Assembly (NCBI GenBank): GCA_002336675.1
Contig: DDEI01000089.1
Span: 1 to 15,763 of the forward strand
Length of the DNA: 15,763 nt
Origin: Flavobacteriales bacterium UBA1958
GTDB taxonomy: Bacteria > Bacteroidota > Bacteroidia > Flavobacteriales_D > Sanyastnellaceae
Direction: 5' to 3'
Part shown: positions 1 through 10,100 of the stretch, one piece after another
Layout: each line of letters opens with the position of its first letter
How positions within the stretch are numbered: position 1 is the stretch's first letter
The notes under the pieces: model-generated
What the model was told of the DNA's origin: nothing
Seen by the model: only the letters and a program-made list of their open reading frames with translations
Database searches by the model: none
Position numbers and translations under genes: made by a program

Positions 1-1230
1 TTTTCAGAAACAAATGGACCTTGGATGGAATCTAAACTACAAGAAAATGTGGATGTGAAAATTTTAGATTTCAATGCAGATGGCTTACTAGATTTTTACT
101 TCGTCAATGGAGGAAACCACCTGCCTAAAAATCATAAAGACTATAAAGACGAGCTTTTCTTAAATTCTTCTTCAGGCTTTGCAAAGCAGATCACAACTGA
201 AACTATTAATGGGTCATGTTCTGCTGCAGGAGACATAAACAATGACGGATTCACTGATTTATTTATAGCAGGGAACAACACCCCAAACAGCTATCCTAAT
301 AGCGATGGTAATGTCATCTATTTTGGGAACAAAGAAGGCAGCCTTTCATTATCTAGCTCTCTTACAGAAAACACACCTTTAGGGATTATAAAGGATGCAC
401 ACTTAATCGATTTAAATAATGACAACTACCCTGAGCTTATACTACTAGGTCATTGGATGAGTCCTAGCATTTTATGGAATAATGAGGGCATATTTGACAA
501 GCCCTCTCCTATTGGAAATCTAAATGGCTGGTGGTATTCACTGGAACCATCTGACGTTAATGGAGACGGGTATATAGATCTCATATGCGGAAACATGGGC
601 CTGAATAATAAATACCACCCTTCCTCCGATAAGCCCCTCAAATTATACCAATCTGATTTTGACAACAACAATACCAATGATATTGTTCTCGCCAAGCCAT
701 TCAAAGGAAAATATGTTCCAGTAAGAGGCCGTGAATGTAGCTCCGAACAAATGCCGTTTTTAGAGGCCGAATTTGAAAATTATGAAGGCTTCGCAAACGC
801 ATCTATCGAGCAGGTTCTCGGAGAAGATAAAATATCAAAAGCCACATTGTTTCAAGTGAATGAATTCAGGAGTGGAATCTTATTGAACGATGGAAGTGGT
901 AAGTTCAACTTTAAACCCTTCCCAAACCTGGTGCAGTCTTTTCCAGTTTTAGATATAGTGGCATATGACCTAAACAATGATGAAAAACTAGACTTTATTT
1001 TAGCAGGTAATCACTTCGATGCTGAGGTAGAAACTACCAGACATGATTCTGGGAATGGATTAGTTCTTATGAGCACAAAGTCTGAAGAATACCTGGTATT
1101 AACCGGTATTGAGTCTGGATTTTTCGCTCAAGGAAATGTAAAATCTCTATTGAAAATGAAACTAGGAAAGAGAGATCTTCTTCTTGTAGGAAACAACAAT
1201 AGTAAGATTGGAGCATATTTTATAGAATAA
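1..1230 (+). CDS. FG-GAP/VCBS-repeat protein, C-terminal part (5' end outside window)
   Basis: The reading frame is open from base 1, so the start lies upstream; the ATG at 25 is probably internal. Residue numbers here count from that ATG. The protein is a series of FG-GAP/VCBS beta-propeller blades with calcium-loop-like D-x-N-x-D-G-x-x-D motifs: DFNADGLLD (15-23), DINNDGFTD (70-78), DLNNDNYPE (129-137), DVNGDGYID (177-185), DFDNNNTND (211-219) and DLNNDEKLD (315-323). Between blades lies a conserved-looking segment, RGRECSSEQMP (234-244). Similar proteins in Bacteroidota are large secreted or surface propeller proteins, often with a CRTAC1/UnbV-like tail and often near SusC/SusD genes; I infer an extracytoplasmic, possibly ligand- or matrix-binding role. 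No type IX C-terminal sorting domain is evident: the protein ends just after a final propeller-like strand. No enzyme motif is visible, so the actual function is unknown. Confidence 0.85.
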   Translation, partial: FSETNGPWMESKLQENVDVKILDFNADGLLDFYFVNGGNHLPKNHKDYKDELFLNSSSGFAKQITTETINGSCSAAGDINNDGFTDLFIAGNNTPNSYPNSDGNVIYFGNKEGSLSLSSSLTENTPLGIIKDAHLIDLNNDNYPELILLGHWMSPSILWNNEGIFDKPSPIGNLNGWWYSLEPSDVNGDGYIDLICGNMGLNNKYHPSSDKPLKLYQSDFDNNNTNDIVLAKPFKGKYVPVRGRECSSEQMPFLEAEFENYEGFANASIEQVLGEDKISKATLFQVNEFRSGILLNDGSGKFNFKPFPNLVQSFPVLDIVAYDLNNDEKLDFILAGNHFDAEVETTRHDSGNGLVLMSTKSEEYLVLTGIESGFFAQGNVKSLLKMKLGKRDLLLVGNNNSKIGAYFIE

Positions 1231-1244
1231 CGTTTCTCTAATGT

Positions 1245-1252
1245 TACTTTTG
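1245..1252 (+). promoter_or_regulatory. Bacteroidota-type -7 promoter element for maeB-ruvA-sprA
   Basis: TACTTTTG matches the Bacteroidota primary-sigma -7 consensus TAnnTTTG exactly and ends 22 bases before the maeB ATG. The identical octamer sits at nearly the same distance before gcvH. No clear TTG -33 box is seen 17-21 bases upstream. Transcription would start about 5-7 bases downstream, leaving a very short leader. Promoter activity is inferred. Confidence 0.5.
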
Positions 1253-1274
1253 CTCCCTTCATTAACTTACTTGT

Positions 1275-3542
1275 ATGAGTTTAAAAAATAAAAAAGACGC
1301 CCTCGACTATCATTCTAAAGGAAGAAGAGGGAAAATAGAAGTTATTCCTACTAAGCCCTACAGCTCTCAGCGTGATTTGAGTTTAGCTTATTCTCCGGGA
1401 GTAGCAGAGCCATGTCTTGAGATAGCTAAGAATCCAGAAGATGCCTATAAGTATACTACGAAAGGGAATTTAGTCGCCGTAATTACCAACGGTACCGCTG
1501 TTTTAGGATTAGGAGACATTGGCCCTCTGGCCTCTAAGCCAGTAATGGAAGGAAAAGGACTCCTTTTTAAAATATTCGCTGATATTGACGTTTTTGATAT
1601 CGAAATAGACGCGTCAGACATAGACAAATTTGTAGAGACCGTAAAGGCCATCTCTCCCACATTTGGAGGAATAAACCTTGAAGATATAAAAGCACCTGAA
1701 GCCTTCGAAATAGAGGAACGTTTAAAAGCAGAGTTAGACATTCCTGTAATGCATGATGACCAGCACGGAACGGCTATTATCTCTTCAGCTGCATTATTAA
1801 ATGCTCTTGAGCTTGCAGAAAAAAATATTCAAAACGTAAAAATCGTCATAAGTGGTGCTGGTGCAGCTGCCATGGCATGTGCTGACCTATATATTTGTCT
1901 AGGCGCTAAAATTGAGAATATCCTAATGCTAGACAGCAAAGGCCTTATCACTTCTAATCGAGAAGGTTTAAATCAAAGAAAGAAAAAGTACGCCAGAAAA
2001 TTGATAAATACTGATTTAGCAGGTGCTATGAAAGGCTGTGATGTCTTTTTAGGTTTAAGTAAGGGAAATATAGTTTCTATGGACATGATCAAGTCCATGG
2101 CCGCAAAACCAATCGTATTCGCATTGGCCAACCCTGATCCGGAAATTAGTTATAAAGAAGCCTGTTCAGCTCGCGAAGACATCATTATGGCTACTGGAAG
2201 ATCTGACAATCCTAACCAAGTAAATAATGTCTTGGGGTTTCCTTATATATTCAGAGGAGCTCTAGATGTGCGAGCTACTGTGATCAATGAAGAAATGAAA
2301 TTGGCCGCCGTAAAAGCCATTGCTCTTTTAGCTAAAGAAGCTGTTCCTGAAGAAGTAAGTCTAGCATATGGGGAGCAGAATATAACCTTTGGTAAAGACC
2401 TTATCATTCCCAAACCTTTAGACCCCCGATTAGTTACTCATGTATCCACTGCTGTCGCCAAAGCCGCTATGGCCTCAGGCGTTGCAAAAGAACCAATTAC
2501 CGACTGGGAATCTTATCAATTATCTTTGGAGAAAAGACTAGGAAACGACAATAAGCTTCTTAATACTATTACTGATAAAGCAAAGAAAAATCCTAAAAAG
2601 GTGGTTTTTGCTGAAGCAGATAACTTTAAAATACTTAAAGCCGCTGAAAGCGCATTAGAAGAAGGCATCGCGACACCTATATTATTAGGAGAAGAAGAAA
2701 AAATTTACTCCATTGCTGAAGAAAATGGTCTTGACTTAGCCGGTGTGGAGATTATTGACCCTAGATCTTTGTCAAGAAAAAAAGACAGACAAGAATTCGG
2801 AGAACTTCTCTTTGAAAAAAGAAATAGGAAAGGACTTACTCTCATCGAAGCAGAAAAACTGATGAGAGACCGAAATTATTTTGGTTCTATGCTCGTAGAA
2901 ACAGGATACGCTGACGCTATGATTTCTGGAATGACCAGAAGTTACAATGATGTTATCAAACCAGCCCTTAAAATTATAGGCCTAGAAGAGGGAAGCACTA
3001 TAGTAGCAGGGATGTATATCCTCCAAACCAAAAATGGGCCTGTTTTCTTTGCCGACACTACAGTTAATGTAAACCCTACGGCAGAAGAAATAGCCGAAAT
3101 CACAAAACTTGTAGCTACAGCAGTAAGAAGATTTAGAGTAACACCAAGAGTAGCACTTCTCTCTTATTCAAACTTTGGCTCTTCTAAAGGTCCAGACCCA
3201 GAAAAAATGGCTGACGCTATAAAAATCATCCATGACACTCAGCCAACTCTGGCGGCAGACGGAGAAATTCAAGCAAATTTTGCACTAAATAATGACATGA
3301 TTAAGGAGGCGTTTCCATTTTCAGATTTAAAAAACGGAAGAGTGAATACACTAATATTTCCAAACTTATCTGCTGGTAATATCGCTTACAAACTAATGCA
3401 AGAAATGGGAGGCATAGAAGCTATTGGACCTCTCTTATTAGGAATGAAAAAATCTTTTCATATTCTTCAATTAAACTGCTCGGTTAGAGAAATTGTTAAC
3501 ATGACCACTATAGCTGTGGCTGAAGCTCAATCTAAAAAATGA
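1275..3542 (+). CDS. maeB: NADP-type malic enzyme with C-terminal phosphotransacetylase-like domain (MaeB type)
   Basis: Cytoplasmic hybrid malic enzyme of 755 aa, the usual MaeB length, which converts L-malate to pyruvate and CO2 while reducing NAD(P)+. The malic domain covers about 1-425: YSPGVAEPC (39-47, with the likely catalytic Tyr39), NGTAVLGLGDIGP (72-84), EGKGLLFK with candidate catalytic Lys94/Lys99, metal-binding INLED (133-137) and HDDQHGTA (160-167), and the Rossmann loop SGAGAAAMA (193-201). Residues about 430-755 form a phosphate acetyl/butyryltransferase-like domain, including SGMTRSYNDVIKPAL (551-565). In studied MaeB proteins this domain does not show phosphotransacetylase activity; it is a regulatory module that responds to acetyl-CoA or related metabolites. 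Preference for NADP over NAD is by family, not visible here. The ATG at 1275 gives a complete N-terminus. The TGA stop overlaps the ruvA ATG (ATGA), so the two are translationally coupled. Confidence 0.95.
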   Translation: MSLKNKKDALDYHSKGRRGKIEVIPTKPYSSQRDLSLAYSPGVAEPCLEIAKNPEDAYKYTTKGNLVAVITNGTAVLGLGDIGPLASKPVMEGKGLLFKIFADIDVFDIEIDASDIDKFVETVKAISPTFGGINLEDIKAPEAFEIEERLKAELDIPVMHDDQHGTAIISSAALLNALELAEKNIQNVKIVISGAGAAAMACADLYICLGAKIENILMLDSKGLITSNREGLNQRKKKYARKLINTDLAGAMKGCDVFLGLSKGNIVSMDMIKSMAAKPIVFALANPDPEISYKEACSAREDIIMATGRSDNPNQVNNVLGFPYIFRGALDVRATVINEEMKLAAVKAIALLAKEAVPEEVSLAYGEQNITFGKDLIIPKPLDPRLVTHVSTAVAKAAMASGVAKEPITDWESYQLSLEKRLGNDNKLLNTITDKAKKNPKKVVFAEADNFKILKAAESALEEGIATPILLGEEEKIYSIAEENGLDLAGVEIIDPRSLSRKKDRQEFGELLFEKRNRKGLTLIEAEKLMRDRNYFGSMLVETGYADAMISGMTRSYNDVIKPALKIIGLEEGSTIVAGMYILQTKNGPVFFADTTVNVNPTAEEIAEITKLVATAVRRFRVTPRVALLSYSNFGSSKGPDPEKMADAIKIIHDTQPTLAADGEIQANFALNNDMIKEAFPFSDLKNGRVNTLIFPNLSAGNIAYKLMQEMGGIEAIGPLLLGMKKSFHILQLNCSVREIVNMTTIAVAEAQSKK

Positions 3543-4123
3543 TAGATTATTTAAAGGGAAAGCTCGTAGAAAAATCTCCTACGTATGCCATCGTGGAGTG
3601 CGGAGGAATAGGGTATTTCGTAAACGTTTCAGTAACCACTTATGGCCTTCTGCCCGATACGGAGACCTGTCTAATCTGGACACACTTTATAGTCAGAGAA
3701 GATGCTCAAGTTTTATATGGCTTTGCAGATAAAGATGAACGAGACGTTTTCAGAAAACTTATTTCTGTTAATGGTGTTGGTGCTAATACGGCGCGAATGA
3801 TTTTGAGTGGAATGAACCCAAATGAAGTTAGGTCTACTATTCAGAACCAAAACGCCGATGCCCTCAAAGGAATCAAAGGAATAGGAGCCAAATCGGCCCA
3901 AAGAATTATTATAGATTTACACGACAAAATTTCTGGACTAGAAAATAATCAAGAAAATATAATAGTAGTGGGCAATAGCGTTAAGAATGATGCGTTAATA
4001 GCTTTATCCTCATTAGGATTTGATAAGACCAAAACTGATAAAACCCTTGATAAATTAATCAGCGTGGAAGGGAGCGAACTCTCTGTAGAGAAGCTCATAA
4101 AACTTGCACTCAAGCAGTTGTAA
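3539..4123 (+). CDS. ruvA: Holliday junction branch migration complex subunit RuvA
   Basis: RuvA binds four-way DNA junctions as a tetramer and loads the RuvB motor for branch migration in recombinational repair. At 194 aa it has the normal size. The N-terminal OB-fold (about 1-64) begins MIDYLKGKLVEKSPTYAIVE and contains GIGYFVNV. Two helix-hairpin-helix motifs follow, ISVNGVGANTARMIL (75-89) and LKGIKGIGAKSAQRI (109-123), then a linker (about 131-147) and the C-terminal RuvB-contacting domain III (about 148-194, DALIALSSLGF). The ATG overlaps the maeB stop codon by 4 bases, and sprA starts 9 bases after its stop, so it is the middle gene of a tight group. ruvB and ruvC are not in the window. 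Neighbours are unrelated in function; ruvA next to sprA is, as I recall, a recurring arrangement in Bacteroidota. Confidence 0.95.
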   Translation: MIDYLKGKLVEKSPTYAIVECGGIGYFVNVSVTTYGLLPDTETCLIWTHFIVREDAQVLYGFADKDERDVFRKLISVNGVGANTARMILSGMNPNEVRSTIQNQNADALKGIKGIGAKSAQRIIIDLHDKISGLENNQENIIVVGNSVKNDALIALSSLGFDKTKTDKTLDKLISVEGSELSVEKLIKLALKQL

Positions 4124-4132
4124 AATAAAAAC

Positions 4133-7100
4133 GTGAGATTCAAGGCCAAAAATATTATCAAGATATCTATAGTTTTATTACTAATAATAAGTGTGATTAC
4201 TGGATATGCCAGAACCGCTTTTTCTGATTATATTATCCCTGTAATAATTTCTACTGAAGAAGCGCCATACAGAAACGCTATCCCCGCTGACACCACTGAC
4301 TTACCTTTCCCTTTGCAAGATCAAGGAATTAACCCCTCTGAACAGGGTGCTTTAGGTGTTAATCTTCAAAACCCAGATAACATCAATTCTGAAGTTGTAT
4401 ACGACCCTGAAACAGGAACTTACAGCATTATTCAAACTATCGGAGACAGCCTTTATTTCAGAACTCCTATCGAGCTCACGCAAGATGAATATTTAAACTA
4501 CGATTTCACAAAAAGCTTATCAGAGTATTGGAATAAGCAGCAAGATGAAGTTGATGAAGAAAGCCAAGCATACGCTCCTAAAATGACTATTGATAGTAAG
4601 GGGTTTGCTAATATCTTTGGCAGTAACGAAATCGAAATGCGACCTCAAGGATCGGCAGAGTTAAGTTTTGGAATTAATGTTAGCAAAACTGATAACCCAA
4701 GAATCCCTCAGAGACAACGAAGTATTACGACCTTTGATTTTGATCAAAGAATTCAGTTAAATGTTGTCGGTAATATAGGAACCAAGCTTCAGCTTTCAAC
4801 CAACTTTAATACTGAAGCTACATTTGATTTTGAAAATCAAATGAAACTCGAATATACGGGTGGTGAAGACGAAATTATTCAAAAAATAGAGGCTGGTAAT
4901 GTTAGTCTTCCATTAACAGGTACTCTAATTCAAGGTTCGCAGAGTTTATTTGGGATGAAACTTGAAACTAAATTTGGAAGACTAAAAAATACTACAGTCC
5001 TTTCTCAGCAGAAAGGAGAACGGAAAGAAATCACCGTAGAGGGAGGAGCGCAGACTCAGACCTTTGACATTAAAGCAGATGCATACGAGGCCAACAAGCA
5101 CTATTTTCTTTCCCGTTACTTCAGAGATCAATATGATGTAGCTATGCAAAGTTTACCTATAGTAAATTCTGCCATTAACATCACAAGAATAGAAGTTTGG
5201 GTAGTGAATACTCAAGCAAACACCCAAAACGTAAGAAACCTAGTTGCATTTACAGATTTAGGAGAAAATGCTGCGTATCAATCTTCTGGTTACGCTAACC
5301 CTGGTGTATTATTTCCGGCTAACCCGTCTAGACTTCCAGACAATGCTCAAAACACTATTTACGAACAAATGATTAATGACCCTGAAGTACTAGGTTACAG
5401 TGGGGCAATTAGCGCTATACAAGGGTTGAATCAAAATTTTCAACAGGGAGTTCACTTCGAACGGGTAGGAAACGCAAGGAAGCTAAGCCCATCTGAGTTT
5501 ACTTATAACTCTAGATTAGGTTTTGTCAGTTTAAGACAATCACTAAATAATGCCGAGGTTCTAGCCGTGTCTTATGAGTACACCGAGGGAGGTAATACTT
5601 ATCAAATCGGTTCTCTATCTCAAGATGGAATAACAGCGCCTAGTGCCCTTGTTCTGAAAATGCTCAAGAGTTCTATTACTCAAGTAGTAGACGCGAGTGG
5701 TAATCCAGCACCACTATGGGATTTAATGATGAAGAATGTATACAGCATGGGTGCTTTTGGTGTAAATAAAGATGACTTTAGGCTTGATATCTGGTATAAC
5801 AATCCATCGACTGGAATAGATCAGAATTACATTCCGAGAGACCCTCTTGATGGAAAACTATTAGTTCAAGTTTTAGACATGGATAAAATCAATGTCAATG
5901 GAGAGCCATACCAAGATGGAGTTTTCGATTTCGTGGATAATGCCGCTACTCAAGGAGGGTTAATTAACTCACAGAACGGCCGGCTATATTTACCTACAGT
6001 TGAACCTTTTGGGGCTCATCTAGCTGGTTACATTCAGGACTCTGCTGGAGTTTATAATATGTCTGAAAATGATGTGAATTCATTAATTAATCAAGTGGTA
6101 TTCCAAGAGCTATATGACAGTACGAAAACAGCAGCTCAGCAGATACCAGCCAAAAACAGATTCAGTATCAGGGGGCAGTATAAATCCAGCTCAAGTAGTG
6201 AGATTAGCTTGAACTCCATCAATATTCCTCAAGGGTCTGTATCGGTCACGTCAGGAGGTGTTAAACTCATAGAAAACCAAGACTATACTGTAGATTACAA
6301 TCTGGGTAGAGTTCGAATTCTAAATGAGAGTTTATTAGACAGCGGAACGCCTATTAGCGTCTCGCTTGAGAGTAACTCATTATTTAATATTCAAACTAAA
6401 ACCTTATTGGGAACTAGATTTGATTATGAAGTTAATAAAGACTTAAATATTGGAGCAACACTCTTAAACCTCAGGGAGAGACCGCTAACGCAAAAAATAA
6501 ATGTAGGTGATGAACCCGTAAACAACACTATAGTCGGAGCCGACATCAAGTATAGAGCGGAAAGTAGGTTTATTACTTCTTTGGTAGATAAACTTCCGTT
6601 TTATGAGACTAAAGCGAAATCTACTATTGATTTTAATGCTGAAGGAGCTTACCTTATTCCTGGATACTCAAGAGCTATTGGTAAGAATGGCAATGCATAT
6701 ATAGATGATTTTGAAGGAAGCCAATCTACGATAGACCTTAGAGCATTAAATCAATGGTTCTTAGCGAGCACGCCTAGACATCAATCGGATTTATTTCCAG
6801 AAGCTTTAATAGAAGATAGCATATTGATTAACTACAATAGAGCTAAAATGAGTTGGTATCAAATTGATCCAATTTTTTATCAACCCAACTCTAGCATAGA
6901 AGGAGTAGACCAATTCGTAAGGAGTGATCACAGAATGCGGGAAGTTCTTGAGGAGGAAGTTTTTCCAGATAGAGAATTGTCTCCGGGAACACCTAGAAAT
7001 ATTGCTACGCTGGATATGACATACTATCCAGAAGAAAGAGGCCCTTATAATTACGATCTTTCTGAAGCTGAGTCCTCTAATGAATCAGCTGGATTGACAC

Positions 7101-10100
7101 CAGACGGATTATTAGCAGACCCAGAGAGCAGGTGGGGTGGTATCCAAAGGGCTTTAACTGTAAATGATTTTGAATCGAGTAACATCGAATTTATTCAATT
7201 CTGGCTTATGGATCCTTTTAACGAAGACTCCCCTAACGAAAATGGCGGTGAATTATACTTCAATTTAGGAAATGTAAGTGAAGATATTCTAAGTGATTCT
7301 GGCCTTAGTTTTGAAAACGGATATCCTAGTGAAAGCCAGACGAATGAAGTAGACTCCACTAACTGGGGTTTTATTCCAGACCCCAGTAACTTTAATGTCG
7401 TCAACGCCTTTGATAACACCTCCCCTAATTATATACTTCAAGATCTAGGTATAGATGGATTAAATAGCGCAGATGAAGCTACGTTTTTCGAAAATGAATA
7501 CCAATATTTAACTGCTCTGCAGGGTCCATTAACGACTGAGGCTTACAGCGCGATATTAGCGGATGTCTCTGCAGATGATTATCAATACCCAAGAAGAACC
7601 ATCTCGGGAGGTTTAAATACTTTAGAAAGACATAAAAACTTCAATGCTTATGAAGGAAACTCCCTAAACCAGCAAGAAGCAGCAACCACCATTCCTAATA
7701 CAGAAGATATTAATAAGGATAATACGCTCAATACTATAGAGAGCTATTACCAATATAGAGTAAGCTTAAACCCTCAAGATTTAGCAGTAGAAAATATTGG
7801 TAATAACTACCTTACAGATGTATTTCAAACTACGAAAAACACAGAAGCTACATCAGATAGGCCTATTACTTGGTATCAGTTTAAAATCCCAGTTAGAGAT
7901 TTTGAGAAAAGTTTTAATGGCATTACTGATTTCAGAAGTATCCGTTTCCTTAGAATGTTCATGAAGGATTGGGATGAAGAGGTTACGTTAAGATTCGCCA
8001 GATTAGAGCTTATCAGAGGGGAGTGGAGAGTTTACCAAGAATCCTTACAAGAGGCTGGAGAAATTGACCAAACAGATGGCGCTGAGACTACATTTGTGGT
8101 TAACGCTGTTAACATAGAGGAAAACTCCAATAGGGAGCCCATTCGTTATGTCGAGCCTCCTGGTATTACGAGGGAAATAGACGTAGGAGCTGCTAACCTC
8201 AGAAATCTTAACGAACAGAGTCTATCCATGGAGGTTTGCAACTTACAAGATGGAGATAGCCGAGCGACCTATCGAAATGTAAATTTTGATATGCGGATGT
8301 ATGAACGGCTAAAAATGTTTGTTCATGCCGAAAGTGGAGATTTAAACAATCCTTTACAGAAAGGTGACTTAGCCTGTTTCTTAAGACTAGGTAGTGACTT
8401 TGACGAAAATTATTATGAATATGAAATCCCCCTTGCGATAACAGATCAGGATGATAATTCTGCTGAAGCTATATGGCCAGATGAAAATATCTTTGATATC
8501 AAATTAGACCTACTGCAGCAGGCTAAAACGCAAAGAAATAATGCAAACTTCAACATAACCAAAGTGTATGAGGCCTCCAACGCACCTTCAGGCTCAAGGA
8601 TTAGGGTTAAAGGGAACCCTAACCTAGCTAATGTGGTCACGGTTATGATTGGGTTAAAAAATCCAGACAAGGATAATAATCCTTATGCAACCGATGACGG
8701 CCTCTCCGAATGTGGTGTAGTTTGGGCTAATGAATTAAGATTAACTGATTTTAATAACAAAGGTGGAGGGGCAGCACTGGCCACATTGAGTACTTCTCTA
8801 GCCGATTTCGGTAACTTCTCTTTAGCAGGATCTATTTCTACACCAGGTTTTGGTAGTTTAGAAGAGAGAATTCAAGAGAGACAGCGAGAAACTGTTCGTA
8901 CTTTAAACCTCAGTACCACACTACAAATGGGCAAACTCTTCGGTGAAGATCTCGGAGTTCAGTTACCTGTTTATATGGGCTACTCACTGAGTGAAACTAC
9001 CCCACAATTTGATCCATTATCACCAGACGTAGAATTATTCGATTCGACTAGTGATTTATCTCCAACAGATGCTGCTAAACGAAGAGATATCAGTAAATCT
9101 CTAACTACACGAAGGAACATCAACTTTTCGAATGTAAGAATTAGTCCTAAAGGAAAAGATAAAAAAAGCACCAAAGATACAATTACTAAAGACGGGCCTA
9201 AGGCAAACGCAGGTAAAGGAGGGGGGAAGTCTGACAAGAAAAAACAAACGCCCTTCTATAGTGTTAAAAATTTCTCGGTAAGCTATAACTACAGTGATAT
9301 TGAATCTCGAGACATAAACACTGAGAAAGATCTTACTATTAATGAAAGTGCAGGATTGAATTATGCTTTCTCTTATAAGCCTGTTGAGGTGAAGCCATTC
9401 TCTAAGATCGGATTTATTAAAAACGCTAAGGCACTCAAATTCATTAAAGACTTCAACTTTAACATAGGACCGAAACAATTAGGGTTTAGTACCACTATGG
9501 ACAGAATGTACAGGGAAAGTGCAATTAGAGATAATACATCGATTCTTTTGGGGTATGAAACAGATGCCATCATACTTCCCCAAATAGTTAAAAATTGGAA
9601 TTGGAATAGAAATTACACGTTTAGGTATGATTTAGCTAAGTCCCTGAAATTTGACTTTAATGCGAGTAACCAGGCACTTATTAGACAACCGCAAGGTGCT
9701 AGAGATCGATTCTCAAAAGAAGAGTATAAAGATCAAGTAGCCGCGCTAAATGGTCTAGGAACTGACACTGTAGGAATAGCGCCTGGCATTACCACTGGAT
9801 ATAACCATAGCGCAGGTCTGAATTACAAACTCCCACTAGACAAATTTCCGATCATCAACTTCATCAGTGCTGACGCTGGATATGGGTCTTCTTACAGATG
9901 GGGAAGAGCACCATTCTCACAAGATAGTTTAGGTAACACAATAGAAAATAGTAGGAATATTACACTAAATGCTCAGGCAAACTTTGCAACGCTCTATAAC
10001 AAGTCGGACTTCTTAAAAGCCTTAAGCAAAGGGAAAACACCGAAGAAGAAAGAGAAAGATGACGAAGAGGAAGTGGATGGATTCGGCGAAACTATTGAAG

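Noticed and set aside
9101..9478. 125-codon open frame on the minus strand inside sprA
   Set aside because: It lies fully antisense to a strongly supported sprA region, has no recognisable motif, and overlaps another minus-strand open frame; it is best explained as a shadow of coding bias.
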